Below, piece after piece: positions 31,733 to 43,246 of a DNA stretch of 64,000 nt. Where the stretch lies: positions 42,921,129-42,985,128 of the forward strand of contig CM051455.1 of assembly GCA_028274465.1 (NCBI GenBank), written 5' to 3'. Within the stretch, counting starts at the first letter, position 1, and each line of letters opens with the position of its first letter. The notes under the pieces are model-generated. The model was not told where the DNA came from. It searched no databases and saw only the letters and a list, made by a program, of their open reading frames with translations. Source of the stretch: Plantago ovata (lineage: Eukaryota; Streptophyta; Magnoliopsida; Lamiales; Plantaginaceae). The translations under genes were made by a program, and so were the position numbers.

Positions 31733-34700
31733 ATGTCTAGACTCAACTACTACACCATTTTATTTTCCATTATCTTCCTCTACTTGATTCCAATTCCCAC
31801 TACCTGCGCAAACAATGAAACAGATTTTCAATCACTTCTTGGCTTTAAGAAAGCCATAGACCATGATCCACAACGAGCTCTACTCTCGTGGAATGAAACG
31901 AACCATTTTTGCAGCTGGATGGGCATTTCCTGTGGCCAGAAGCACCGAAACAGAGTTGTGGCAATTGTTTTGAGCTCTCGAGGCCTGACGGGAACTGTTT
32001 CACCCCATTTCGGTAATCTTTCTTTTCTGAGATTTATCGATCTACAAAATAATAGCTTCTATGGCCCCATTCCAAATGAAATTGGTCATTTAAGGCGTCT
32101 TGAGAGGGTTGAACTCCGTAACAATTCATTTAGTGGCGAGATCCCACGAAACCTGTCACGGAGTATGATGTACCTTAACTTGGTGGATAATGAACTCAAA
32201 GGAGTCATCCCACTACAACTAGGTTCTCTAGTCAAACTTGAAGCTCTCTTGTTATCACTTAACCAACTTTCGGGAACTATCCCACCATTTATTGGGAACT
32301 TAACTAGACTTACACGCCTATCTTTAGCAAGCTGTGGAATGCAGGGCGAAATCCCAGAATCTCTCGTCCAACTTAAATCGCTCCAATTTCTAAATGTAGG
32401 CCAGAACAACTTGAGCGGGATAGTTCCATCTGGTTTATACAATATCTCAACCATAACAGATTTCATAGTGTCATTTAATCGTCTCCAAGGAACCGTACCT
32501 TCTCATCTAGATTTATCATTTTCAAGTTTGAGATGGATAGATTTTGGGTATAACTATTTTAGTGGAGAGATTCCACTCTCTTTATCAAATATTTCTTCAC
32601 TTAAAGTTATATATTTTGGTTTCAATAGCTTTACAGGTCCAACACTGACAGATTTCAGTAGGCTTTCAGTTTTAGAAAGAGTCTTCCTTGAATCTAACAA
32701 TTTAGAAGGGGATCTAAACTTCATTTCAACGATGAAAAATTGCACAAAGCTCATACAGTTTGAGATCGGGGAAAATCTGCTTACAGGCTCTTTACCAAAC
32801 TCCATTGCCAATCTTTCAAGTCATATGAGATTCTTAGTGTTAGCTCGTAACCAGTTACATGGAAGCATTCCCTCTGGCATTGGAGAACTCCTTGGTCTCA
32901 CTATTCTTGATTTACAAGGCAATTATCTTGATGGTTCCCTTCCTTCTGAGTTCGGTAAAATCAATAACCTACAAGTACTTTCCCTTGGTGCAAATAGATT
33001 GACAGACAACATACCTTTCACACTAGGTAACTTGACATTGTTGAACCATTTGATTTTGAGTCAAAATAGTTTTTCTGGAAACGTACCTCTAAGTCTTAGC
33101 AATTGTACCAACTTGCTCACACTTGACATTTCTCATAACAATCTCACTGGCACAATACCTCCAGAAATAATGAGTCTTTCATCCATTTCGATATTGCTTA
33201 ACCTGTCCCGCAACAACTTCACTGGTCCTATTCCATCAGAAGTTGGTTCGTTGATAAATCTTGGGAGCATGGACTTGTCGCATAATAGATTATCAGGAAC
33301 CATTCCAAGTTCATTGAGTAGTTGTGTAACATTGGAAGAACTTTACTTAGAGAACAATATCCTTCATGGAGAAATACCTGATGCACTAAGATCTTTAAGG
33401 GGTGTGCAAATTTTGGATCTTTCCCAAAATAACCTTTCTGGGGAAATTCCAAGATTTTTGGCTGGAATAAATCTTGTCTACCTGAATTTATCTTTCAACA
33501 ACCTGGAAGGTGAAGTCCTAGCTGAAGGAGTGTTTTTAAATCAGAGTGCATTCTCACTTCAAGGAAATACTGAAATATGTGGGGAGGTGAGATCACTCCA
33601 CTTGTCTCCTTGCTCTTCGAAAAAGTCCATGAGAAAGCACTACTCAACAACGTTCAAGATCCTGGTTCCATTGGTAAGTGTAGGAGCTATATGCATCATT
33701 ATTGTTGCTTGCTTCTACATGAACATATACAGGCGGCGGCAAGCTCTGAGGAGTGATCGGTCTTCTATGGTCACATTAGAACCCGAGATTTTAAGGCTAT
33801 CATATGCAGATATTCTGAAAGCCACGGATGGATTCTCTGATATCAATTTGCTTGGCCGAGGAAGGTTTGGCACAGTTTATAAAGGGATTATGAATGATGG
33901 GCAGTTACCAGTTGCAGTGAAGGTGCTAAATCTCACTACTAAAGGTGGTTCGAAAAGTTTCATGTCTGAATGCAATGCATTAAGGAGCCTAAGACACAGA
34001 AACCTTGTCAAAGTGGTGAGTATATGTTCTAGCACTGATTTTCAAGGTAATAATTTTAAGGCATTGGTGTTTGAATACATGGAGAATGGAGATTTGGATG
34101 GATGGCTTTACTTGAGATCAGAAGGAAGTACTCATGATGATACCGAAGAAAGAATGCACCTTAGCATGAAACAGAGGATAAGTATTGCTCTGGACATTGC
34201 ATATGCCATCGAGTATCTACATTACGGTACAGATTCAACTGTGATTCACGGAGACCTGAAGCCCAGCAACATCCTTTTGGACGCAGAGATGACTGCTCAT
34301 GTTGGTGATTTTGGATTGGCGAAAGTTCTATCCGATGAACTCTCAACACATGAAAGTAGTTCAATTGGAATTAAGGGTACCATAGGCTACATCCCTCCAG
34401 GTATGAATTCCTGTAACTTTCCTATATACGAAGTATTTGATAGTTCTTTTACTACTTTAGTTATATGAGGAAAATTCTCAATAGAGTAATATCAAGTTTA
34501 TATATGTTTCATGATAAACATTCCTGATTCCCCTTATGCTTCAGAGTATGGCATGAGTGGCCTGGTTTCAACAGAAGGGGATGTGTATAGTTATGGTATC
34601 CTGTTGCTAGAGATGTTCACCGGCAAAAGACCAACAGACCATGAATTTAATGATACTTCAAGCCTGCGTGATCTTGTCAGGACTGCATTGCCAAACCAAG

Positions 34701-34885
34701 TGATGGATGTCGTAGACCCTGTCATTCTGCGTAAGTGCAATTATAAAACTGACACCATGGTCAAGCGATGTGTAACATCTATACTGGAGACTGGATTGGC
34801 ATGTACAGAACAATTTCCTAGAGACCGAATGCCAATGACTCGTGTCGTAAGTGCATTAAATGAAGCTCTCCGCATGGCCGGTTGA
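31733..34885 (+). CDS. LRR receptor-like kinase C (subfamily XII, non-RD), complete
   Basis: Exon 1 is 31733-34400, the intron 34401-34544 (GT...AG, 144 bp) and exon 2 34545-34885 (TGA), giving 1002 aa. It has a signal peptide (about 1-26), an LRRNT cap with CSWMGISC, and about 22 tandem LRRs of the LxxLxxLxLxxNxLxGxIP type. A Cys pair follows, then a transmembrane helix (about 642-664) and a basic juxtamembrane stretch. The Ser/Thr kinase has ATP loop LLGRGRFGTVYKG (about 706), the VAVKVL lysine, HGDLKPSN (about 838) and DFGLAK. The Arg before the catalytic Asp is replaced by Gly: a non-RD kinase, as in FLS2, EFR and Xa21, which bind microbial patterns at the plasma membrane. The ligand is unknown. 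One phase-1 intron before the EYG motif is typical. This is the only undamaged copy in the cluster, so probably the functional one. The copia 2 insertion begins 141 bp after the stop and may affect its 3' UTR. Confidence 0.93.
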
Positions 34886-35026
34886 TTCATTGGTTGCCTC
34901 TGAAGTGTTTGTACTGAACTGTTATGTTTCATATTCATCAGAGAAGTCCTAGCTATGAATATGATAGTAAAATGTTGTTTTAACTGTCTCTGATTAGTGA
35001 AAAAGTCCAGCAGGACAGTCGGTATA

Positions 35027-35554
35027 TGTTGAGTTCGATTCAACAATAGTCGATTATACCTAATCACAAAAGCTCACAACACAACTAAACCACCAAGAAC
35101 CAGCTGCACCAATCAAACACACACCCAAGCAACCAAAACAGAAAACAGAGCAAGAACGATAAGCAAAAGAGAACACAAGAGTTTAACGTGGTTCGGTTGT
35201 AAATAACCTACGTCCACGGAGATCACCAGCTTCCACTATTCTATATCAAACCCAATTACAAGTCCCTAACAGTATGCAAGAAACAAGAACAAATTTGTCT
35301 CTCAAAGCTAGAACCTATAATCTATATAATATCACCCTTCGAAGTAGTCGAATCGGGTCTTCAAGTTGTGTTGTTATATCTCCAGATCTGGTTATGAGCA
35401 TGCAATAATCACCCCTTTATATAGCCTTCAATTTGCAGCAATACCTAAAGGAATTCGAATAGGAGTTGAAATCAAATAGGAATTGATTTCCTAATGGAGA
35501 CAATTACCTTTTCCCGATTGCATTCGGTAACAGTTGTTGAGATAACACCTCACA
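35027..35554 (-). repeat. 3' LTR of copia 2 (528 bp)
   Basis: TGTTGAGTTCG...ACCTCACA. It has 17 bp more than its partner (AGTTGAAATCAAATAGG region, about 35463-35482), between short AATAGGA repeats. Confidence 0.95.
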
Positions 35555-35593
35555 AATCTCCACCTTTAGCTCAACACCAACTACCTTTGTATC

Positions 35594-35770
35594 CCTGAAG
35601 TTAGGACACACCCCTTTGCATCTCTAAGGTTAAGACACGTCCCCATGTACCTCTAAGGTTAAGATACACCCCCATGTACCTCTAAGGTTAAGATACCTCC
35701 CCGTATGCACCTCTAAGGTTAAGATGCCTCCCCGTGCCATCCCTGCGGTTAGGATGACCCCCTCAAAGTC
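35594..35770 (-). repeat. Minisatellite at the end of copia 2 pol
   Basis: Six units of 29-31 bp (CTCTAAGGTTAAGATACxTCCCCATGTAC type) run through the 3' non-coding part of the element up to the stop codon at 35749. Outer units are more diverged than central ones. Confidence 0.8.
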
Positions 35771-38700
35771 TTGACACCCACAAGTTCCAGGCAAAACCTG
35801 AACTTTGGTCCTGGAAGCGCCTTAGTCATAGCATCTGAAGCATTCAACGACGTATGAATCTTCTTTATCTTCACAACTCCCTTGGCAATTATATCTCTGA
35901 TGAAGAAAAACCTTACATCAATGTGTTTTGTCCTTTCATGATACACATGATGCTTAGTCAACATAATAACACTTTGATTGTCATAGTGAATATTCACATG
36001 ATCCTGTTGGATACCCAACTCATTCAATAATCCACCCAACCAGATAGCTTCCTTAACTCCTTCAGTGATAGCCATGAACTCCGCCTCTGTTGTAGATAAT
36101 GCAACCACAGACTGCTGACTTGGTTTCCAACTAACTGCCGTGCCAAACAAAGTAAACACATACCCTGTGATAGACTTTCTTCCATTCAAGTTCCCTGCAA
36201 AATCTGCATCTACATATCCAACCAATGGATTCTGCAAGTCATTGCTTTTCTTGAACCTCAGTCCCATCATCCTTGTGCCATTTAAGTATCTGAGAACATC
36301 CTTCACAACATCCCAATGCCTTCTCCCAGGATTCCCCATGTATCTGCTGATAACACTCATAGCATATGCAAGATCTGGCCTGCAGCAAATCATAGTATAC
36401 ATAATACTTCCAACTGCACTTGCATAAGGTACTCTTGACATAATCCTTGCTTCTGCATCATCCTTAGGACATTGTTCCTCAGATAACTTCACCCCAGGTG
36501 CAATAGGAGTAACCACACTACTGCAATTTGACATATTGAACTTGGCTAGAACCTTCATGAGATAACTAGGCTGAGATAGAAACAGATTCTTCTCCTTCTT
36601 GTCCCTAGTGATATCCATCCCAAGAATTCTACTTGCATCCCCAAGATCCTTCATCTCAAATTCTTCCCGCTGTTTCCCTTTAAGTGTTTCAATCTCCTCC
36701 ATTGACCTGCTAGTAATCAACATATCATCCACATATAAGAGTAAGTAAACTCTCTTAGCAGCTTCATTCCCAGACTGATATATGCAACTGTCATAAGCAC
36801 TCCTTACAAATCCAATCTCCGACATGTAGCTATCAAACTTTAAGTACCACTGTCTTGGACTCTGCTTAAGACCATATAATGATTTCTTCAGCAAACATGC
36901 TCTCTTATGCCTCTTGTCAACAACAACTCCCTCTGGTACTGTCATGTATATCTCTTCTTCCAATTCTCCATGTAGAAACGCAGTTTTCACATCCATTTGG
37001 TGAAGAAACATGTCATACTGAGTAGCAAGAGATAAGATTACCCTGACAGATGTGTGCCTAACCACTGGTGAGAATATCTCATTGTAGTCCACTCCTTCTC
37101 TTTGAGTAAATCCTCTAGCAACCAATCTAGCCTTGTACCTTATGTATTCTGTACCCTTGAGCTCCACCTTCTTCTTGAAGATCCATTTACAGCTGACAAG
37201 CTTCTGTCCATCAGGAACTTTCAAAATTTTCCATGTATCATTCTTCTCAAGTGACATTAGCTCTTCATGAATAGCTCCAATCCACTTTGCACTTTCAGAA
37301 CATGTAATTGCTTCCTGATAACTCTGTGGTTCAGATGAATCCACACCTTTTTTCGCAGTACTAAGAGCATGAGCAAGATATGTCTTGCTAACCCTGCCAA
37401 AACCATACATATCTGGTGCTTTCCTCTGCCCCCTTTTACTTCTTTCTCTTGCAAGCTGATAGTTTGAAGTTTCACCAACTTCCTCATCAAGTCGATCATC
37501 ACTATTTGACTCTGAGCTACTACTAGACTCCTCATTCACTGGTAATATAGGCTCAGCATCCGCAACATCATCCTCCACTGCGGGCTCCACCTGAGAGTGA
37601 ACTCTCTCATCTTCTAACTCAATTCTGGTATTTTCTGCAGAGTCGAGGTTGAGTGCGGGGTTGGGTGAACCCCATCTGTCAACACATGTCTGCTTGTCCT
37701 TCAGAGGTAACACATCTTCATTAAACTGGACATCCCTGCTTATAATACACTTTCCCTTTCCAGGTTCTATGCACCAAAGCTTATATCCTTTAACCTCCTT
37801 TGGGTAACCAATAAAGATACACCTCAATGCTCTAGCTTCCAACTTATCTTGCTTGATATGTGCTAAAGCCAAGCAACCAAACACCTTGAGTTTTGAATAG
37901 TCCTCAGTTGTTCCAGTCCATACTTGATCCGGCGTCTTAAACTCCAAAGACACAGCTGGACTCTTATTGATAAGTATTGCTGCTGTAACCATAGCTTCTC
38001 CCCAGAAACCTTTGCTTACCCCAGAACTTAGTAACATACACCTAGCTCTCTCCAATAGAGTTCTATTCATTCTTTCCGCAACTCCATTCTGCTGTGGTGT
38101 ACCTGCAACTGTTCTGTGTCTAGTAATACCTTTCTCTTTACAGAAATTAGTAAACTCAGTAGATAAGAACTCCAATCCATTATCAGTCCTGAGATACTTC
38201 AATGATCTTCCTGATTGATTCTCTACCTCAGCTAACCATTCCTTGAACTGATTAAATGCTTGATCCTTAGACTTCAGAATATAAACCCAGACCTTCCTTG
38301 AATAATCATCTATGAATGAGATGAAATATTTACCTCCACCTTGAGTGAGTGTCCTGGATGGTCCCCATAAATCTGAATGCACATAATCCAAGTTAGCTTT
38401 AGTAGTATGCTTCCCTGTGTTGAAACTGGTCTTGTGCGCCTTCCCCATCACACATGTCTCACAGAATGGTAACTTAGTGAACTTGTCTCCTCCAAGTAAT
38501 CCCTGCTTGGTAAGTTCCTTCAATCCTTTCTCTCCAAGATGGCCAAACCTCTTGTGCCATAGAGATGTGTTGTCATTCCCATGAACTGCTGCACTTTCTC
38601 CAGCTACTGTGTTACCAGATAAATAGTATAGACCATTCTTCTTAACACCTTCCAGCAAGGTTGTCTGAGGTGTTGACCCAACACCCCCATGAACCCCGTG

Positions 38701-39861
38701 CATAACTCGCAGAACACCATGACTACAACTCCATGAATATCCCATAGCATCAAATTGACCAAGTGAGATCAGATTCCTCCTCAAATCAGGTATGTACCTT
38801 ACACCAGTTAACAATCTAACAGTTCCATCATGCAACTTCAATTTAACATCACCAATGCCTTTGACCATGCATGACTGATTGTTCCCCAAAAGTACAGTTC
38901 CACCTTTCCCATATTTGAAGTTTGTAAACCATTCTTTAACCGGACTCATATGAAAAGAGCACCCAGAATCAAGTATCCAGGATAAGTCTATATTAGAAGT
39001 AGAGACCGTAAGTACCTCTGAGATGTCAAAAGATTGTGTAGCCTGTGCAATGTCCACTGTTCCTGCCTCTCCCCCAAATTGCTTTGGCTTCCTGTTATTC
39101 CACACAGGGCAATCCTTCTTGAGATGTCCCTTATTGTGACAGTGATAGCACCTCCTATTCTCCACAGAATCTGATGACCTCTTACTCTCTTGCTTCTTAT
39201 ATTTCTCCTTTGGTAATCTTTCCCTTGAAGAACCCTTCTTGGAACCATGGTACTTCATAGCAAGACTCTCAGCCGAATGTCCACCTTCCTGCAGATTCTT
39301 CTGCTTATGGAACTCCCTAGTCTTCAATGATTCTCTTACCAAATCCAAAGTTACTTCAACATTACCAAACATCAACGAATCTCTAAAGTTCTCATAGGAG
39401 TTGGGAAGGGAGTTGAGCAACACCATAGCTTTGTCTGCGTCTGTAGTCTTATCACCAACATTCTCCAAGTGTGTTGTGATCTTGTCAAACTCTGCTAACT
39501 GCTCCAGAATCGGCCTACCTTCATCCATCCTAAAACCAAGAAACTTCTGCTTGAGATACATCATCTGGGTTGATGATTTCCCCATATAAACTTTTTCAAG
39601 TTTATCCCAGATTTCTTTTGCATCAGTACACTTAACAACCTCCCTCAATGCTTCGTCGCTCAATGAGTGAATCAGTGTATTGAATGCCTTCTTCTTGATT
39701 TCCTTCTTCTTTGCATCGTCTTTAATCTCCTTAAGACCGTCATCCCCCAACAGAGCATCGTCAGCTCCATAATCCGATAACAAGGCCTTAACCCTCAGTT
39801 TCCACAGGCTGAAATCTGTGTGCTTCGTCAGCTTCTCAATCTCGACTTTAGTTGATGACAT
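35749..39861 (-). CDS. Copia 2 gag-pol polyprotein (1370 aa)
   Basis: A full-length copia polyprotein, comparable with about 1330 aa for the tobacco Tnt1 product. In order: UBN2/gag (about 1-210); CCHC zinc knuckle CYHCHNKGHLKKDC (about 238-251); aspartic protease with LDSGCSFHM (about 295; an SG-C variant of the usual DSGA/T); GAG-pre-integrase LWHKRFGHLG (about 430); integrase core DLWGP, LRTDNGLEF and NGVAERMNRTLLERARCML; reverse transcriptase with YVDDMLI (about 1043); and RNase H with YVDADFAG and the final TKHIDVRFFFIRD. No stop or frameshift is present. The start at 39861 is the first ATG after the primer-binding region. The mRNA would be copied in virus-like particles and integrated by the encoded enzymes; activity is not proven. 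Confidence 0.95.
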   Translation of the reverse strand: MSSTKVEIEKLTKHTDFSLWKLRVKALLSDYGADDALLGDDGLKEIKDDAKKKEIKKKAFNTLIHSLSDEALREVVKCTDAKEIWDKLEKVYMGKSSTQMMYLKQKFLGFRMDEGRPILEQLAEFDKITTHLENVGDKTTDADKAMVLLNSLPNSYENFRDSLMFGNVEVTLDLVRESLKTREFHKQKNLQEGGHSAESLAMKYHGSKKGSSRERLPKEKYKKQESKRSSDSVENRRCYHCHNKGHLKKDCPVWNNRKPKQFGGEAGTVDIAQATQSFDISEVLTVSTSNIDLSWILDSGCSFHMSPVKEWFTNFKYGKGGTVLLGNNQSCMVKGIGDVKLKLHDGTVRLLTGVRYIPDLRRNLISLGQFDAMGYSWSCSHGVLRVMHGVHGGVGSTPQTTLLEGVKKNGLYYLSGNTVAGESAAVHGNDNTSLWHKRFGHLGEKGLKELTKQGLLGGDKFTKLPFCETCVMGKAHKTSFNTGKHTTKANLDYVHSDLWGPSRTLTQGGGKYFISFIDDYSRKVWVYILKSKDQAFNQFKEWLAEVENQSGRSLKYLRTDNGLEFLSTEFTNFCKEKGITRHRTVAGTPQQNGVAERMNRTLLERARCMLLSSGVSKGFWGEAMVTAAILINKSPAVSLEFKTPDQVWTGTTEDYSKLKVFGCLALAHIKQDKLEARALRCIFIGYPKEVKGYKLWCIEPGKGKCIISRDVQFNEDVLPLKDKQTCVDRWGSPNPALNLDSAENTRIELEDERVHSQVEPAVEDDVADAEPILPVNEESSSSSESNSDDRLDEEVGETSNYQLARERSKRGQRKAPDMYGFGRVSKTYLAHALSTAKKGVDSSEPQSYQEAITCSESAKWIGAIHEELMSLEKNDTWKILKVPDGQKLVSCKWIFKKKVELKGTEYIRYKARLVARGFTQREGVDYNEIFSPVVRHTSVRVILSLATQYDMFLHQMDVKTAFLHGELEEEIYMTVPEGVVVDKRHKRACLLKKSLYGLKQSPRQWYLKFDSYMSEIGFVRSAYDSCIYQSGNEAAKRVYLLLYVDDMLITSRSMEEIETLKGKQREEFEMKDLGDASRILGMDITRDKKEKNLFLSQPSYLMKVLAKFNMSNCSSVVTPIAPGVKLSEEQCPKDDAEARIMSRVPYASAVGSIMYTMICCRPDLAYAMSVISRYMGNPGRRHWDVVKDVLRYLNGTRMMGLRFKKSNDLQNPLVGYVDADFAGNLNGRKSITGYVFTLFGTAVSWKPSQQSVVALSTTEAEFMAITEGVKEAIWLGGLLNELGIQQDHVNIHYDNQSVIMLTKHHVYHERTKHIDVRFFFIRDIIAKGVVKIKKIHTSLNASDAMTKALPGPKFRFCLELVGVKTLRGSS

Positions 39862-39929
39862 TGCTTATATCAAGCTTTGGATTCTCCCGGTAAATTCCTT
39901 CGACCTTTCTTCCCACAGACGGCGCCAAT

Positions 39930-40440
39930 TGTTGAGTTCGATTCAACAATAGTCGATTATACCTAATCACAAAAGCTCACAACACAACTAAACCACCAAG
40001 AACCAGCTGCACCAATCAAACACACACCCAAGCAACCAAAACAGAAAACAGAGCAAGAACGATAAGCAAAAGAGAACACAAGAGTTTAACGTGGTTCGGT
40101 TGTAAATAACCTACGTCCACGGAGATCACCAGCTTCCACTATTCTATATCAAACCCAATTACAAATCCCTAACAGTATGCAAGAAACAAGAACAAATCTG
40201 TCTCTCAAAGCTAGAACCTATAATCTATATAATATCACCCTTCGAAGTAGTCGAATCGGGTCTTCAAGCTGTGTTGTTATATCTCCAGATCTGGTTATGA
40301 GCATGCAATAATCACCCCTTTATATAGTCTTCAATTTGCAGCAATACCTAAAGGAATTCGAATAGGAATTGATTTCCTAATGGAGACAATTACCTTTTCC
40401 TGATTGTATTCGGTAACAGTTGTTGAGATAACACCTCACA
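39930..40440 (-). repeat. 5' LTR of copia 2 (511 bp)
   Basis: Near-identical to 35027-35554, apart from a 17-bp deletion and about six C/T or G/A differences. Confidence 0.95.
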
Positions 40441-40445
40441 GTATA

Positions 40446-43156
40446 TATATATCATATATGTATACACTTGTGCATTTTGAGATGACAAAACATACTCCAT
40501 ATTTGGATCAAGTCTTTCTGCAGTTTCACAATCTATCTAATCAGATCAGCATTGACTTAGTATACTTTCATGATGTAGAAGACTTGATATTCTTGTTTTT
40601 GTCATATTTAGATTAAAGATGAACAGAATTACAGAAATTAAAGAACTGCAAATTGATCTTATTTGTTAGATCAGTTTCATCATCAGTAACACAAAAATTA
40701 GTTAGTAATATATACTTATATCCCATAATCTCTGCTGTTTTTGTACGGATTTGTTGTCTCTGTAGCTTTAACTATGTACTCTAATGATTCACAATAAGTT
40801 TAAGTTTATACTAATTTTGCTTAAAACTTTATTTATTCCATACTCTAATAGCATTATACCCGACACTAACTTTTTTTGTGAATAATTAAGAATAAGCTTA
40901 AGTTTACTAATTTTTGTTATAACTTGGCCAGAGAAGAGTTACAAAAATTTCTAAGCGCAATGGTCTCTCAATGAAATACAATCCTCCCTATGTTGTGAAA
41001 AAGATTAACCTTTAGACACCATTACTCCATAGAAAATTTTACAACCTCAGACTAAACTTACCGACTTGTTAAAGGAAAGTGAAATTTATAGGATGAGGTT
41101 GGTCATTTCTTTCTTTTGCTTGGCGATGTGGGATAACTGAAACAAAGAAAAGCAGAAACATCACAGCATGTAGTACTCTGTTATCAACTGAGCTCATTTG
41201 TTTCTTGTTGATTTCCCATCATGGTTTTAAAATCTCACCAAAACGGAATGAAATTCCGAGACAAAGACAATGCAAACGCAATGCACACAACAATATCAAA
41301 TCATCCAACCCTGTAAAGACAGCAAAATACACAATAATTGCCAACAGAAATGAACCACACACACGAACTCACCACAAACAGCACATATATGCTAGTCCAG
41401 GATTAAAACTTATAGTGTAAAATTTTGACTATTTAAACGATAGTCCATATTTGTAAGTGAATTTTATTTCTGAGTAGATTAGGGTTAAAAAAATTCACCA
41501 TTTACCCCCAATTGGACGCATACGTAACATACCTCTACAGATTACATATTACCATGGTAAGTTCAAGAAGAGTAACGACGTCGGTGAAAAAAGATTAGGC
41601 CTTTAATTGAACCAACTACCACATTAAACATTATCCTAATTTATCCTTAAGGAGACCCACATCACATTATCGCATGCTACATGTCTCTGGTCAGAAATCA
41701 ACACGAAATAACTAATCACACAAAATCTGAAAAGACACTACAGTACTAATTGACTGTTTAGTTAGTTGCAACGAAGATTCAACTGCTTTAACTCACTCTG
41801 GTAACACGCGGCAAATGTAGGCCCCATCCCCGAAATCTTGTACGCGGTAATAATGGACCCCATTGGATATTCCTTGCTTCTGTGGATAGAACTGCTCTTG
41901 TTGTTTTACACGTGGATGAATGAGCCACGTGTTCGGTCCTGGAGACACAGAAAATTAGAATAGTGTGGAACGGTCCTAAAATTACCCGTCGGTAGTTTAT
42001 CGGTGGAGTGTACGGGTGAAATGAAAAGTCGGTGACGGTTGATGACTGTTACTGCTTGCATGCTAATTAGTCAATGGATCTCTAACTGCACCTGGAAATT
42101 AATTAACCAATATTTAATTTGACTTTTTCTTTTAATTTTTGTGAGGTAGAAAATTACACCCGCTACTCTTTGAGTGTACTAGGTAAAAACGGGCCGACAT
42201 AAAAGCTTGCAAATCATGTATGACAAATTGAATCGCAACAAGTTGTGACACCTCTATTCAGAAGTTATAAATCTCATAAATTCACTCCCAATAAAACTTA
42301 AACTTGTGACGGGTCACAGGATATTATCCTCCTCCCTATTCTCTTGATTGGACTCATTATATATTCAATTTTATCCACAAAAATTAGTAGGAAATCAAAC
42401 TTGGACTAGTGTACTCCACTACACTTTTTTCTTCTGGCATGTGCTTTCCAAAATTGATTTGTGGCTCACATTTTCAATTTATTAAATTGGAAGAATATTA
42501 GGAGTATGCTTAACTTAAATCCATTTATTAAGGAATTTCACATCCCTACGTCCTTTCAATTACAAATACGCTTTCAATCCACAAAAATTCTATTTCATAC
42601 TATAGCTCCCTAATATTCACTTCGACCTTCAGTAAACTCCCACGACTATTTTCTAAGAGCACTCCTTATGATTAGATGTTTAATTGAGGCTTTAAACATA
42701 TACGTAAGTTCCAAAAAAGCCCTTTTAAAATTGAAGTCTCCAATGGTTTGGGACTTAAATTAAGGGGTAATTTGCATCTACCCCCTTGTTAGTTTGGTTA
42801 ATAACAGATCTTGCCCTCTTAGTTGAACAATTACATGTAGCCCAATGTTAGACAAAAACAATTACAGATAGCCCCACGAACTTGACTTTTTCGAATTAAG
42901 AGCTGGAAGTTACAAATTTAACCCTGCCGGAATTTCAGATTTTGGCCTGAGACAAACACCTTAAATTTTCATTATTTACACATTTACCTCTAAACTATTT
43001 TATTTTACAAAATAAACTTAAATTTATTTCAAATTAACCACAAAAATTATATAAACTTTAAAATGAACAAATAATAATTATAAAATAACCCCAAATTAAG
43101 GTTTTCTTTTAAAACAACCCCAAAACATATTTAAAAAAAAAACATAAAAAAAAAAA
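40446..43156. other. Intergenic spacer right of copia 2
   Basis: The first about 130 bp resemble the region downstream of receptor kinase B (TTTCACAATCTATCTAATCAG) and are the displaced 3' flank of copy C. The remainder is AT-rich with no gene recognised. From about 42765 the sequence (AGGGGTAATTTGCATC...TAGCCC...) has the look of an old non-autonomous element. Confidence 0.45.
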
Positions 43157-43246
43157 CAGCTCTCATCATCGGAGCTTTTACAGCTCCGATCGGAGCTGTT
43201 AACAGCTCCAATCGGAGCTGTAACAGCTCCGGACAGGAGCTGTTTT
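43157..43246. repeat. Array of ACAGCTCCGATCGGAGCTGT palindromes
   Basis: Position 43180-43199 is a perfect 20-bp palindrome. It is followed by CAGCTCCAATCGGAGCTG and AACAGCTCCGGACAGGAGCTGTT, and preceded by a half-copy. All are inverted-repeat versions of one AGCTCCGAT core and could fold into consecutive hairpins. Confidence 0.85.

Larger units (their letters stand above)
35027..40440 (-). mobile_element. Ty1/copia retrotransposon 2 (Tnt1/Tork-like), apparently intact
   Basis: 5414 bp with 5-bp duplication GTATA (35022-35026 and 40441-40445). LTR termini are TGTTGAG...CCTCACA on the + strand; coding is on the minus strand. Inside the right LTR the minus strand reads TTGGCGCCGTCTGTGGG, a plausible primer-binding site (TGGCGCC). 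Inside the left LTR it reads AAAGGTGGAGATT, a polypurine tract. One uninterrupted gag-pol ORF lies between. The LTRs differ by about six transitions and one 17-bp indel, so the insertion is not brand new but is young. It sits just beyond receptor kinase C. Confidence 0.96.

Noticed and set aside
35594-35770. Regular 30-bp repeats resembling a CRISPR array
   Set aside because: Eukaryotic context, no unique spacers, units directly adjacent; it is a minisatellite in a retrotransposon.
41205-41420. 71-aa + strand ORF
   Set aside because: No domain, biased low-complexity composition, no promoter or splice context.
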